Source: Sedimentibacter sp. MB31-C6 (GTDB taxonomy: Bacteria > Bacillota > Clostridia > Tissierellales > Sedimentibacteraceae). From it: 64,000 bases of DNA. The DNA lies in NCBI RefSeq assembly GCF_035934735.1, contig NZ_CP142396.1, positions 868,001 through 932,000 of the forward strand, in the 5' to 3' direction. Below, in pieces: positions 35,961 to 45,813 of the stretch. Each line of letters starts with the position of its first letter. Position 1 is the first letter of the stretch. The notes beneath the pieces are model-generated. The model was given only the letters and a program-made list of their open reading frames with translations, did no database searches and was not told where the DNA came from. Position numbers and translations under genes: made by a program.

Positions 35961-37322
35961 CTAGAATATTAAGAATCCTGCACAAATTACAACTCCACTA
36001 AATAGTAAAGTAATTACGCAATATCCCATAATATCCTTAGCACTTAATCCAGCAATTCCTAAAGCAGGCAAAGCCCAGAAAGGCTGAATCATGTTTGTCC
36101 AAGCATCACCCCATGCAATTGCCATTGCTGTTTTAGCAGCATCAACACCAATTTCTGCTCCTGCTGGCATCATTATTGGAGCTTGAACTGCCCACTGTCC
36201 ACCACCAGAAGGTACGAAAAAGTTAACAATACCCGCACTTAAGAATGTAAACAATGGGAAAGTAGTTACAGTAGATATGCTAACAAACGAGCTAGATATA
36301 ACACCTGCTAAAGATAATCCTGTTTCAGGATTTACACCAACCATCATACCCATTATACCTGCATAAAATGGAAATTGTAGTATTATACCTGCTGCACTGG
36401 ATGCAGCGTCATATATTGCATCTATGTAATTTCTAAGACTTCCATGTAACAATACACCTACAAATAAGAATATAAAGTTTACAAAATCAAGACTTAAATT
36501 TAATCCAACTTGAGTGAAGTTATAAACTATAAAAGTAAATCCAAAAATTAAAGTAATAATCCATATTATTTTACTACGCTCTAATTTATCTGCTGGAGAA
36601 AATTTACTTTTATCTTCTTCAACTTCTTCTTTTTCAATTAATTTACTAGGATCAACTACAACTGTATGTTCTTCATCAGGCATCATTGCTCTACAAACAA
36701 ATGGTAAACCAATAATTATAACTGCTGATATAACTAAATTCATTGGAGAGAATATAGTTTGACTAGTTGGTATAGTAAAAGCAGCATCAAACACATTAGG
36801 AGCAACATCAGATAAAGCTCCTGCATTTGCAACCTTTAATGGAACAGATCCCGATATACCGCCATGCCATACAATAAATCCTGAATACGCTGATGCAATT
36901 AAAAGTCTGTAGTCAACACCTTTTACTTCTCTAGCAATTTCCTTTGCTAACAATGCCCCAATTACAAGTCCAAAACCCCAATTAATCCAACAAGCAACAA
37001 CGGATATAAAAGAAGTAATCATAATTCCTCTAATAGGTGTTTTTGCAGTTTTTGCTATTCTTTTAAGCAATCTTTTAAAGAACTTTGCTTGTGCCATAGC
37101 ACTTCCTAAAACTAATACTAAGACCATTTGCATAGAGAATGCAAGTAGTCCCCAAAATCCGCCTGAACCTGCCCAATGCAGAATCATTTGGAAAGGTGAT
37201 TGATCTGTTACTACTATTCCACCAATAAATGTAATTATTGTTAAGATAATAGCAAATAAAAAAGGATCTGGTAAATATTTGTTCATAACAGATACACAAC
37301 CATTTGTAAATTTTTTAAACAT
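35961..37322 (-). CDS. atoE: Short-chain fatty acid transporter (AtoE family)
   Basis: 453 residues with about twelve transmembrane helices, starting FTNGCVSVMNKYLPDPFLFA. It includes the family motifs WHGGISGSVPLKVANAG and NFFVPSGGGQWAVQAPIMMPA. Moves short-chain acids such as butyrate, a usual fermentation product or substrate. Stand-alone gene. A cre-like site lies about 220 nt upstream. Confidence 0.9.
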   Translation of the reverse strand: MFKKFTNGCVSVMNKYLPDPFLFAIILTIITFIGGIVVTDQSPFQMILHWAGSGGFWGLLAFSMQMVLVLVLGSAMAQAKFFKRLLKRIAKTAKTPIRGIMITSFISVVACWINWGFGLVIGALLAKEIAREVKGVDYRLLIASAYSGFIVWHGGISGSVPLKVANAGALSDVAPNVFDAAFTIPTSQTIFSPMNLVISAVIIIGLPFVCRAMMPDEEHTVVVDPSKLIEKEEVEEDKSKFSPADKLERSKIIWIITLIFGFTFIVYNFTQVGLNLSLDFVNFIFLFVGVLLHGSLRNYIDAIYDAASSAAGIILQFPFYAGIMGMMVGVNPETGLSLAGVISSSFVSISTVTTFPLFTFLSAGIVNFFVPSGGGQWAVQAPIMMPAGAEIGVDAAKTAMAIAWGDAWTNMIQPFWALPALGIAGLSAKDIMGYCVITLLFSGVVICAGFLIF

Positions 37323-37542
37323 AGTATGTCCTCCTAAAAAATTTTATAAATAACTTAGTGCTATTTATCAATTAGTTATTGTAAGTAGTTCAGTTATATT
37401 TTAAACAATTTGTCCAACTTATTCAAATTAGTAACTTAAAGTATAATGAAGATTTATCGAGAAAACAACGTATAATTTAATGTTTATCAATCGTAAACAT
37501 ATATAATCATTATTATTATAAATAAATACAATAATAATAAAC

Positions 37543-37557
37543 ATGTAAACGTTTATT
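37543..37557. promoter_or_regulatory. Candidate CcpA cre site
   Basis: ATGTAAACGTTTATT fits the cre consensus WTGNAANCGNWNNCW with one mismatch and has the palindromic TGTAAACGTTTA core. It lies in the 404-nt gap between divergent atoE and the binding-protein gene, so it could control either. The rest of the gap is AT-rich with no gene. Confidence 0.5.
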
Positions 37558-37726
37558 TTTCAATGTTTTATTATAATGTACTTTTTATACTTTTAATATA
37601 ACTATAATAATTAGGTTTGTTGATATATATTTAACAATGTTACACTGATATTAATATTAATATCAGTAACTCTTTAATAAAGCTATGAATATACTAGATA
37701 ATATATTGTTTTAGGAGGCTGTTTTA

Positions 37727-38740
37727 ATGAAAAAAATTATTTCTTTACTTATGGTTGTTCTTCTAATGACATCTTTGGTACTTGTTGGTTGTGAGCAGGA
37801 AACAACTGAGAAGCAAAACGTACGTCTAGTAGAAGTTACACATTCTATTTTTTATGCTCCTCAATACGTTGCAATTGAAAAAGGACTATTTGATAAGTAC
37901 GGTATACAAATTGATCTTACTAATGGTGGTGGAGCAGATAAATGTATGGCTGCTTTAGTTAGTGGTGAAGCTGACATAGCTTTTATGGGCCCTGAAGCCA
38001 GCATATATGTGTATCTACAAGGTAGAGAAGATCCTGCGATTAACTTTGCACAACTTACTCAAAGAGACGGTTCATTTATAGTTGGAAGAGAAAAGGATGA
38101 AAATTTCACTATTGATAAATTGAAAGGTAAAACTATTCTCGGTGGCAGAAAAGGTGGTATGCCCCTTATGGCTTTAGAATATGTTTTGAAACAAGATGGG
38201 TTAACTCCAGGTGTTGATCTTGATGTTAGAACTGATGTGCAATTTGATATGATGGCAGGTGCCTTTGCATCTGGAGAAGCTGACTATACTACGTTATTTG
38301 AACCACTTGCTTCATCCTTTGAATTAGATGGGAACGGTTATGTAGTAGCTTCAGTAGGAGAATTAGCTGGATATATTCCTTATACATGTTATTCAGCATT
38401 ACAAGATTATATTGATGAAAATCCTGAATTAATTCAAAACTTCTCTAATGCTCTTTATGAAGGAATGGTTTGGGTAGAAGAACATACTGCAGAAGAAGTG
38501 GCAGAAGTACTACTTGCTCAATTCCCTGATACAGAACTAGATTTTCTAGCTAATATTGTTCAAACCTACAAAAATCAAGATACTTGGAATCCAAACTTAG
38601 TGTTAGGAGAAGATGGATATAATCGATTGGTTGATATTATGAAAACCGCAGGAGAAATAGAAGAAGGACCTCCTTACGATGCTATACAAACTCCAGAATT
38701 TGCTTTAAAAGCAAAGGAAAATTACGAAGCTAATAAGTAA
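37727..38740 (+). CDS. Orphan ABC substrate-binding lipoprotein (NMT1/SsuA type)
   Basis: 337 residues. Lipoprotein signal with lipobox LVLVGC (Cys22), then a type 2 periplasmic-binding fold of the NMT1/THI5 and taurine/alkanesulfonate branch: FYAPQYVAIEKGLFDKYGI, LVSGEADIAFMGPEA and GGRKGGMPLMALEYVLK. No permease or ATPase gene is adjacent, so it must share a transporter encoded elsewhere. Substrate unknown; thiamine-pyrimidine-like, sulfonate or aromatic compounds are possible for this fold. AGGAGG site before the ATG. Confidence 0.88.
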   Translation: MKKIISLLMVVLLMTSLVLVGCEQETTEKQNVRLVEVTHSIFYAPQYVAIEKGLFDKYGIQIDLTNGGGADKCMAALVSGEADIAFMGPEASIYVYLQGREDPAINFAQLTQRDGSFIVGREKDENFTIDKLKGKTILGGRKGGMPLMALEYVLKQDGLTPGVDLDVRTDVQFDMMAGAFASGEADYTTLFEPLASSFELDGNGYVVASVGELAGYIPYTCYSALQDYIDENPELIQNFSNALYEGMVWVEEHTAEEVAEVLLAQFPDTELDFLANIVQTYKNQDTWNPNLVLGEDGYNRLVDIMKTAGEIEEGPPYDAIQTPEFALKAKENYEANK

Positions 38741-38757
38741 TATAAAAACTATAAATA

Positions 38758-38790
38758 AAAAACTTCAGCTATCATTGCTGAAGTTTTTAA
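38758..38790 (+). terminator. Intrinsic terminator after the binding-protein gene
   Basis: AACTTCAGC/GCTGAAGTT stem, 7-nt loop, TTTT tail; A-run upstream makes it usable in both directions. Confidence 0.9.
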
Positions 38791-38851
38791 ACTTTAAATA
38801 GCCTTATTATGTTATATATAAATTTATATGGCATATATTACTTAATTCGTT

Positions 38852-39910
38852 TTAATATTGATTAAATACTGGTACTGTATTATCCTCTTCAAAAACTAAA
38901 CCAGCTTCCTCAAAAGATAATCCTTCAATTTTATAATCTACATTAACTACATCGGAAAATTGATTAAGACATAGAACAACAATTGTATTCATATCTTCAA
39001 ATTCCTGCTCCGATAAATTAACAGCTTCAACACCTAAATTTACTACAGCAGTATCACCTACTACGTCAACATCTCTTAAATTCACGCCATATGGAATTTT
39101 ATTGCTTAATTCTGTGTCTGCTGGTGCGCCGCTAAATAATCTTTCAACAACTGTTACAATTGGATTTTCTACTTTCTTAGAAGAAAAAGTTATTGGAACA
39201 TAATGCCCTGCAACTTCTGTGTCAGGAGCCTTATAATAAACAGTGTAATTCACTCCATTCTCTGAACCAAATAAATTTATATTTCCTCTTTCAAAGGCTG
39301 TATTTATAACGTAACCCTTTGATAAAGTATCCATTGCTTGACCTTCAACTAATATTTCTACTTTATTTACTGTTGAAAACTCTGTTAAAGTGTATGTAAT
39401 AGCGGTCATCATATTTTGTTCTTGTTCATAAGTTTCAGTATTTAAGATATTTTCACTGAAGTCAACTCTACATAATCCGTCTTTAATAGACATTCCCCTT
39501 ACTTCAGTACCTTCAGGCAATACACCATGTAATCCTGACTGGGAAATTCTCTCTTCAGTTTCACTTCCTTTAACCAAACTTCTTAAAGTCGCCTTTGCAA
39601 TTCCTTCTTCCCATGGTATTTTAGTATTTACTGGAACAACAAATCCATTTTCATCCTCATAGTAAGCAACAATCTCTGTCATTTTTGCATCTGCGGTGTT
39701 TACAGTAACTGTTTCAACAGCTTCCTCAATGACTTCTTCTCCAATCCCGTCATCAACTATTTCAAAATCTGTTAAATCTGTCATATCTGCTACATCTGGA
39801 TTATTATCGTCATCCTTTAAACCAACCATCATATCTAAGGTACTGCATCCTGTTATGCTTGCCGCCATACAAATAATTATTATTAGAGATATAATTTTCT
39901 TATAAGCCAA
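38852..39910 (-). CDS. gerM: GerMN-domain lipoprotein (GerM-like)
   Basis: 352 residues. Lipobox ITGC (Cys22), acidic linker, then two GerMN domains (about 85-200 and 215-340), each with the VDFSENIL or VVNLGVEAVNLSEQE pattern. GerM is a spore envelope protein needed for germination and for the sporulation channel in Bacillus. The TTG start has GAGGAGGG 7 nt upstream. Confidence 0.85.
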   Translation of the reverse strand: MAYKKIISLIIIICMAASITGCSTLDMMVGLKDDDNNPDVADMTDLTDFEIVDDGIGEEVIEEAVETVTVNTADAKMTEIVAYYEDENGFVVPVNTKIPWEEGIAKATLRSLVKGSETEERISQSGLHGVLPEGTEVRGMSIKDGLCRVDFSENILNTETYEQEQNMMTAITYTLTEFSTVNKVEILVEGQAMDTLSKGYVINTAFERGNINLFGSENGVNYTVYYKAPDTEVAGHYVPITFSSKKVENPIVTVVERLFSGAPADTELSNKIPYGVNLRDVDVVGDTAVVNLGVEAVNLSEQEFEDMNTIVVLCLNQFSDVVNVDYKIEGLSFEEAGLVFEEDNTVPVFNQY

Positions 39911-40032
39911 TTTTACACCCTCCTCATGCCTTTATATATATTATTATATTTGACAGGCAGGGTATATATGATTAATTTTTATTTATTTTTTGGACGAATT
40001 GTATTTATATCTAAATATTTTTTAAATTTCTT

Positions 40033-41823
40033 TTATTTATTTTGTTTAGATATTTTATCTGCTAAATCGTTTAAGTATATCCATCTGTTCATTTTTTCTT
40101 CTAGCTGATTTTCAATTTTACTTTTTTCTTCCATGATATCTTGAAGCTTTACATAATCTGAGGAATTATTCTCTAATTGAATTTCTAACTCTTTAATTTT
40201 TTGTTCAAGATTTGCAATATCATCATCAATTGTACAATATTCTCTCTCTTCATTATAAGAGAATTTTAACTTTTTTGATTTAATCTTATTATTTTTGCTA
40301 GTATTTTTTTTCTCTTTTTCTTTAGGAATATCGTATAGTTTTTCGAACGATAACTTTTTCTTTAGATAGTCAGAATAACCACCATTATACTTTTGAATAG
40401 TCCCATCACCTGGCAATTCTAAAATTGTATTAACAACCTTATCTAAAAAGTATCTATCATGAGATACAGTAATTACAGCACCTTTAAAAGTTTCTAAATA
40501 TTCCTCTAATATAGTAAGTGTTTCAATATCCAAATCATTTGTAGGTTCATCTAAAATTAGAATATTAGGAGCTTTCATTAAAATACTAAGTAAAAACAAT
40601 CTTCGTCTTTCTCCGCCAGATAGCCTTTGTATAGTATTATATTGTAAATCAGAATAAAATAAAAACTTTTCTAACATTTGAGAAGCTGTAACAGGTCCAT
40701 CTACTGTATCTATTATTTCTGCAATATTTTTTATATAATCTATAACCTTTAAAGATTCATCTAAAACTTCTGATTCTTGTGAAAAAAAACCAATATTTAC
40801 TGTATCACCTATTTCTACATGACCATTATCTGGTTTAATCTTTCCTACTATAATATTTAGTAATGTAGATTTTCCTGCTCCATTTGGTCCAACAATACCA
40901 ATTCTTGCATCTCTATTAACTAAAAATTCAAAATCTTTTACTATTTCTTTATCGCCAAATTTTTTTGAAATATTTTTTATTTCAATTGTTTTTTTGCCTA
41001 ATCGTGTAGAAACTGAGCTTAACTCTACTTTTTCCTTTTCTTCAATACCTAACTGCTCACTTAATATTTCAAATCGTTGTATTCTGCCTTTAGCTTTAGT
41101 ACTCCTAGCCCTAGCGCCTCTTTGCATCCATGCCAGTTCCTTCTTAAATAAGCTTTGTCTTTTCCTGTCAGTACTAATTTCACTTTCCTCTCGAAGTGAC
41201 TTTAACTCTAAAAATTTAGAATAATTCCCTTGGTACGAATATAAATCTCCTTTATCAAGTTCAACTATTCTGTTAGTAACTCTATCTAAAAAATATCTAT
41301 CATGTGTTACCATGATTATAGAACCTGTAAATTTTATTAAATAGTTTTCCAACCAAATTATCATATCATTATCTAAATGATTAGTAGGTTCATCAAGTAC
41401 TAACAATTCACATGGATTAACTAAAGCACTTGCAATTGCAACTCTTTTCCTTTGACCAACAGATAATAAATTTACATCCTTATCAAATTCGGTTATGCCT
41501 AATTTATTTAAAATTGTTTTAGCCTCATACTCCATTAACTCTTTAGTTTCCGAACTTGCGTTAATAAATATTTGCTCTAGTACCGTTGTCTCATCAAAAA
41601 CAGGAGTCTGTGGTAAATAGCATATTCTGTCACCTTGTCGTTTTATAATATCTCCACTATCTGGCTCCTCTAATTGAGCAATTATTTTTAACAGTGTAGA
41701 CTTCCCTGTTCCATTAACTCCAACTATACCTACTTTTTCACCTTCATTTAAATATAAATCAACATTATATAGTAATTTTTTTTCTCCGTAATTTTTGCTT
41801 ATTTTGTCTAAAGTTAAAATCAT
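40033..41823 (-). CDS. ABC-F ATPase (Uup/YdiF-like)
   Basis: 596 residues with two ABC ATPase cassettes and no membrane part. Walker A GVNGTGKST and GPNGAGKST; signature LSVGQRKRVAIA and LSGGERRRLFLL; Walker B VLDEPTNHLD and ILDEPTNDLD. The inter-cassette linker is rich in Arg and Lys (RKRQSLFKKELAWMQRGARARSTKAK), and a C-terminal coiled coil (about 530-590) follows. Such proteins act on the ribosome, in translation stress or antibiotic protection. The ATG at 41823 is preferred to an upstream TTG. Confidence 0.93.
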   Translation of the reverse strand: MILTLDKISKNYGEKKLLYNVDLYLNEGEKVGIVGVNGTGKSTLLKIIAQLEEPDSGDIIKRQGDRICYLPQTPVFDETTVLEQIFINASSETKELMEYEAKTILNKLGITEFDKDVNLLSVGQRKRVAIASALVNPCELLVLDEPTNHLDNDMIIWLENYLIKFTGSIIMVTHDRYFLDRVTNRIVELDKGDLYSYQGNYSKFLELKSLREESEISTDRKRQSLFKKELAWMQRGARARSTKAKGRIQRFEILSEQLGIEEKEKVELSSVSTRLGKKTIEIKNISKKFGDKEIVKDFEFLVNRDARIGIVGPNGAGKSTLLNIIVGKIKPDNGHVEIGDTVNIGFFSQESEVLDESLKVIDYIKNIAEIIDTVDGPVTASQMLEKFLFYSDLQYNTIQRLSGGERRRLFLLSILMKAPNILILDEPTNDLDIETLTILEEYLETFKGAVITVSHDRYFLDKVVNTILELPGDGTIQKYNGGYSDYLKKKLSFEKLYDIPKEKEKKNTSKNNKIKSKKLKFSYNEEREYCTIDDDIANLEQKIKELEIQLENNSSDYVKLQDIMEEKSKIENQLEEKMNRWIYLNDLADKISKQNK

Positions 41824-41869
41824 ATTTTGTTTACCTTTCAAATAATTATAAATTATTTCTTTATCAAAT

Positions 41870-41965
41870 TATCTAAGATCCCCACCTTTATAAGTGGGAT
41901 AGAATCCCCCTCTGAAGCCCCGATTTTCAGCTTTAGCTGAACGAGTTCACTGATTCCCAACTCAA
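41870..41965 (-). mobile_element. Probable IS200/IS605 right-end / omega-RNA-like remnant
   Basis: Minus strand: AATCAGTGAACTCG, a TTCAGC-TAAA-GCTGAA hairpin, ATCGGGGCTTCAGAG, then a CCCAC-TTATAAAG-GTGGG hairpin near the end. This order is how tnpB-bearing IS200/IS605 elements commonly finish, where the 3' end also encodes the TnpB guide RNA scaffold. No tnpA or tnpB frame is present. It lies between the RDD gene and the ABC-F gene. Family assignment is from memory of such ends, not from a search. Confidence 0.5.
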
Positions 41966-41981
41966 CAACTGCAATTAAAAA

Positions 41982-43073
41982 TCAGTACTGTAGCTTATTA
42001 ATTGAATAATCCAATTTGAAATAATTTTCTTCTAAATTTTTATCAGGAAATAAATAACCATCATAAGTATTTATATAACCTGTATAAATAACATTACAGA
42101 TAAATTCAATATTGGCTTCAATAAATTCAAAATTCTTTAATTTATTATTAATGATATTATCTATAATATTTCTATTAACTTTTGAAAATAAACTAACCTC
42201 ATCTTGAGCACCGGCAAAGGAGAGTGAAGCTAAAATCATTTGATTGTCATAAGAACTAATCCAATCCTCATTATTTTTTAGTTCAATTATAAAGGCAACA
42301 CCTGTAACATCTCCATTTTCAATAGTGTAGTTGTACTCAGGCATATCAGAATAACCTAATTCAATATATGTTGTTCCATCAAGTGCCTTTTCCATCCATT
42401 GTCCGCTTTTGTCTAAATATTTATTACCAAAATCTATATCATATAAATCAGCATAGTAATTATAATTCTCCACAAATTCTGTTACAGTAAGGTCCCCTCG
42501 ATTAGGAGGAAGCTTCTGTGCAGATATTGCAGTAAATAAAACTGCAATAATGGCTACATGCGCTGCAACGAAAAGCAAACCTTGATACCACTTTTTATCT
42601 TTCTTGATATAAGATATCTGTTTATCCCATGGTTGTATTTCATTATCACTACATAACTCATAACTCTTCCAAAGTCGAATAATATGATAGATTGGAATAT
42701 TGTATCCCATTCCAACACCGAATACTTCCCATGTCCGTTTTAATCCTTCGATATAAGAAAGTCGTCTACCTTCAGAAGTATTAATTACAAGCCCGAATAT
42801 TGCTTTTCCTGGAGTTGTTCTGAATAAAGGGAGACAAAGTGGCTCTAATAGTAACATAATACCAAGTGATATAAATCCATCAAATATATGTCCTATATTG
42901 CTTCTATTCAACAAATTAACATTGAACATAAAGATAAGAAAAATTGACCAAAACATATTATAAATAGAAATATCAAGCATTCTTGCCAAATACCTTCGCC
43001 ACGGATAAAATGCTTGAGGAACCCCAATACCATGTTCCATTCCAGACAATGTTTCAATTTCTTTTATTGTCAT
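41982..43073 (-). CDS. RDD-family membrane protein
   Basis: 363 residues. RDD domain in the first ~140 residues (YPWRRYLARMLDISIY; a later helix leads to FRTTPGKAIFGLVI), helices near 30-50, 65-85 and 170-190, then an extracytoplasmic C-terminal domain of about 170 residues with no recognised motif. Function unknown; RDD proteins are often proposed to be transporters. The ATG at 43073 has AAGGGGGAGC upstream. The transferred exporter block begins just upstream of this gene. Confidence 0.8.
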   Translation of the reverse strand: MTIKEIETLSGMEHGIGVPQAFYPWRRYLARMLDISIYNMFWSIFLIFMFNVNLLNRSNIGHIFDGFISLGIMLLLEPLCLPLFRTTPGKAIFGLVINTSEGRRLSYIEGLKRTWEVFGVGMGYNIPIYHIIRLWKSYELCSDNEIQPWDKQISYIKKDKKWYQGLLFVAAHVAIIAVLFTAISAQKLPPNRGDLTVTEFVENYNYYADLYDIDFGNKYLDKSGQWMEKALDGTTYIELGYSDMPEYNYTIENGDVTGVAFIIELKNNEDWISSYDNQMILASLSFAGAQDEVSLFSKVNRNIIDNIINNKLKNFEFIEANIEFICNVIYTGYINTYDGYLFPDKNLEENYFKLDYSINKLQY

Positions 43074-43153
43074 ACAGCTCCCCCTTAATATTATTACTAT
43101 CATTATAAACCATATTCTATATTTTTAGCAAGTCACATTAAAGTTTGAAAACA

Positions 43154-43216
43154 TAAAAAATACCTCCAAGTAGACAATCTGAATTAATTAATTAGACTGT
43201 CTGCTTTGGAAGTATC
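43154..43216 (-). terminator. Terminator of the ABC exporter operon
   Basis: Long imperfect stem: ATACTTCCAAAGCAGACAGTC pairs with the later GATTGTCTACTTGGAGGTAT, loop AATTAATTAATT-rich, followed by TTTTTTATG on the minus strand. The RDD gene starts 81 nt past it. Confidence 0.85.
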
Positions 43217-43298
43217 ATATCAAAAGGATAGTTCTCAAGTATTTAATCAAAGTTGTAACCATACTATCATAATGAAATAATCACTTTATAACCTAATT

Positions 43299-44897
43299 TT
43301 ATCCAATACTTCGACGTCTGAATCCAATAAACCCTAACCATGTAAGCGCAGCTGCAATAACAGTCAACACAATAAGCGGCACAAATGCAAGTTCCTGAAT
43401 GGGGATACTGTAATGGGCATAGGCGAAGGGCGTCCATTGCATTGCGGACCATCCTACGATTCCAACCTCCCAAAGCATCTCAATGAAAATAAACACGCCC
43501 AATATGAGCCAATTTAGAACAAACGCAATACGAGGTAGCCAGCCATAAAGGAGGGCAGCGATACCGATAATTGTCCAGACAGAAGGAATTTTTGAAAGGC
43601 TCATAAATAACACGCGAATAAAATGACTATACTCTCCTGAAACAATGCTCCATCCCAAGCCAGAAGCCAAACCGAGAGTAATAAGTATCAACACGCTGCC
43701 TGCAAAGGCAACTGTTAAATAGCTTCCCATCCACTTAAATCTACTCACAGGTCTTGACAATATTATTTCGGCATAATGCTCCTTTTCTTCCTGACGCATA
43801 CTTTGTACCGCCGTAATAGCAAAAACAGATAAACCGCCCATTAATCCCAGAATATAGATTAAAATAGCAATGAAACCTTCCTGATTACCTAACTTTACTA
43901 TTGCAGATGCCCAAGAAGTATCCATATGAGCGAACGAAGAACTGATGGCTTCAGATATATTAGGCGTACCCATACCCATAATTCCTCCAAGCCAAGCCAT
44001 ACCGATTGCCCAGACCAGAATACTGCCTTTTTGCTGCTGCCAGACCAAGGCTATGGGAGAATTGAAACGATGGGATGCATTAGCTGAACCTTCTTTTTGC
44101 AGAATAAGTCCAGCACCCATATCACGGCGAACAAGCAGCATATAAGAAAGTATCATAGGTAGAGCAGCGAGTACAATAAAAATCAACAACTTCCATGCAT
44201 GATTTCCCCCAAATGGGAGAGTGATACGAAACCATGATTCAGGAGCAAGCCATACCCAGCTAGTACTGCCACCACCCATATTATTTATAACCATGGCAAC
44301 CATAGTTACTAGATATGCGCCAAACACGACACCTCTTGCGCTACCGCTGTGTTCAAAAATCTGTGCACATAATCCTCCAACCCCAGCAAAGATACAACCG
44401 GAAGCGGCAAGAGTCAAGCCGGCCAACAATGAACCGCTCCCTGCTAACCCAATTCCCTTCAAGAACACAGCCGTCAATAAGCCTGCCATCAAACTTCCAC
44501 CACAGGAAAGAATCAGGGCTGCCGTCAGATTAGCGTATCTTCCTACTGGTCTTCCAAGTAGTAATTCATTTCTTCCTGATGTTTCTTCTGTACGAGTATG
44601 ACGAATCATAGTAATTGCCGCTCCGAACATAACTGTTATGGAAGCCTGCAGCATGCCCCTCCACAGGATAGCGCCTTCTATGCTTAACGGTACAACAGGC
44701 CCAAGAATAGCAGAAGTAAGAGGGCTTGCGGACAGCTCAGTAATAAACATCTGCCAATCAGGCATTGTTTTCACAAAAGATACCTGCCCGTAAATCACTG
44801 CTAACGCAAGCAATATCCATATAGGCAGTATGATTCTATCTCGACGTAGATAAAGCTTAAACAGCTTGCCTGTACCAGCAAAATGATTTTTTTTCAT
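43299..44897 (-). CDS. ABC exporter permease (polyketide-antibiotic exporter type)
   Basis: 532 residues with about twelve transmembrane helices in two repeats, each with a large loop. Resembles permeases of the tetronasin/YhcB-like multidrug exporter group. Conserved pieces: RHTRTEETSGRNELLLGRPVGR and RQEEKEHYAEIILSRPVSRFKW, the paired cytoplasmic loops that contact the ATPase. The ATG at 44897 follows the ATPase stop by 1 nt. The DNA is clearly richer in GC than the flanks (30 of 60 bases in 43381-43440 versus 11 of 60 in 42001-42060). Confidence 0.88.
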   Translation of the reverse strand: MKKNHFAGTGKLFKLYLRRDRIILPIWILLALAVIYGQVSFVKTMPDWQMFITELSASPLTSAILGPVVPLSIEGAILWRGMLQASITVMFGAAITMIRHTRTEETSGRNELLLGRPVGRYANLTAALILSCGGSLMAGLLTAVFLKGIGLAGSGSLLAGLTLAASGCIFAGVGGLCAQIFEHSGSARGVVFGAYLVTMVAMVINNMGGGSTSWVWLAPESWFRITLPFGGNHAWKLLIFIVLAALPMILSYMLLVRRDMGAGLILQKEGSANASHRFNSPIALVWQQQKGSILVWAIGMAWLGGIMGMGTPNISEAISSSFAHMDTSWASAIVKLGNQEGFIAILIYILGLMGGLSVFAITAVQSMRQEEKEHYAEIILSRPVSRFKWMGSYLTVAFAGSVLILITLGLASGLGWSIVSGEYSHFIRVLFMSLSKIPSVWTIIGIAALLYGWLPRIAFVLNWLILGVFIFIEMLWEVGIVGWSAMQWTPFAYAHYSIPIQELAFVPLIVLTVIAAALTWLGFIGFRRRSIG

Positions 44898-44898
44898 A

Positions 44899-45801
44899 CT
44901 AGTTCGTCTCCTTTCTCTCAAGCGTATCTCCGTAGTGACGTATGAATAATTCTTCAAGTGTTGGAGGTTCCGCCATAAGCGACTTAATACCCATTAGTGC
45001 AAGAGTACCCATCACAGATGCCATTGCATTTGCATCCACTGAAAAACGCCACTTCTCTTCCTTTTGTAATACATCATGAACCCCATGTAATTGATTGAGG
45101 TTTGTAGGCTTGGCAAGCTCAACAGTTAGAGTTGTGCGTGTTAAATGTCGCAGTTCTTCAAGGGTGCCGGATTCAACAATTTTTCCCTGTCGAATTATTC
45201 CAACTCGATCGCAAAGTGCCTCTACCTCAGCAAGAATATGACTGGATAGAAAAACGGTTTTTCCTTGTTTCTTTACTTCGAAGATACATTCCTGAAAAAT
45301 CTGCTCCATTAATGGATCAAGGCCGCTAGTAGGCTCATCTAAAATCAAAAGCTCCGCATCGGAAGCAAAAGCAGAGATTAGCGCTACCTTCTGGCGATTT
45401 CCTTTGGAATAACTCCGACATTTTTTCTTAGGGTCAAGCTGGAACCTGTCTAACAATTCCTTGCGACGAGAGGGATTAATTTTACTATGCAAGCTACCTA
45501 AGAAATCTATTACCTCACCACCGGTTAAGTTAGGCCATAAAGTCACATCTCCAGGCACATATACAAGCCGCTTATGAAGAGCAACAGCATTCTCCCAAGG
45601 ATCACCCCCAAGAAGTTTCGCTTCTCCACCATTCTTGCGAAGCATTCCTAAAAGGATACGAATTGTTGTTGATTTTCCTGCTCCATTGGGACCAATAAAA
45701 CCATACACTTCTCCTTGTTTTACAGTTAAATCGACTCCCTGTAAGGCCTTATGTTTCCCATAGAACTTAATAAGTTTTGTTGTTTCAATTACGTTCATCA
45801 T
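44899..45801 (-). CDS. ABC exporter ATP-binding protein
   Basis: 300 residues. Walker A GPNGAGKST, Q-loop and signature YSKGNRQKVALI (a variant of LSGGQ), Walker B LLILDEPTSGLD, and H-loop FLSSHILAEVEAL, then a C-terminal ~80-residue regulatory part. Drives the permease encoded next. The ATG at 45801 (GGAGG 5 nt upstream) lies 12 nt after the TetR stop. Drug or toxic-lipid export is the expected role. Confidence 0.93.
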   Translation of the reverse strand: MMNVIETTKLIKFYGKHKALQGVDLTVKQGEVYGFIGPNGAGKSTTIRILLGMLRKNGGEAKLLGGDPWENAVALHKRLVYVPGDVTLWPNLTGGEVIDFLGSLHSKINPSRRKELLDRFQLDPKKKCRSYSKGNRQKVALISAFASDAELLILDEPTSGLDPLMEQIFQECIFEVKKQGKTVFLSSHILAEVEALCDRVGIIRQGKIVESGTLEELRHLTRTTLTVELAKPTNLNQLHGVHDVLQKEEKWRFSVDANAMASVMGTLALMGIKSLMAEPPTLEELFIRHYGDTLERKETN

Positions 45802-45813
45802 AATACCCTCCAA

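Noticed and set aside
37620-37637. Possible second Rex site (TTGATATATATTTAACAA) upstream of the binding-protein gene
   Set aside because: Two mismatches in one half-site and an AT-only core; too weak to annotate.
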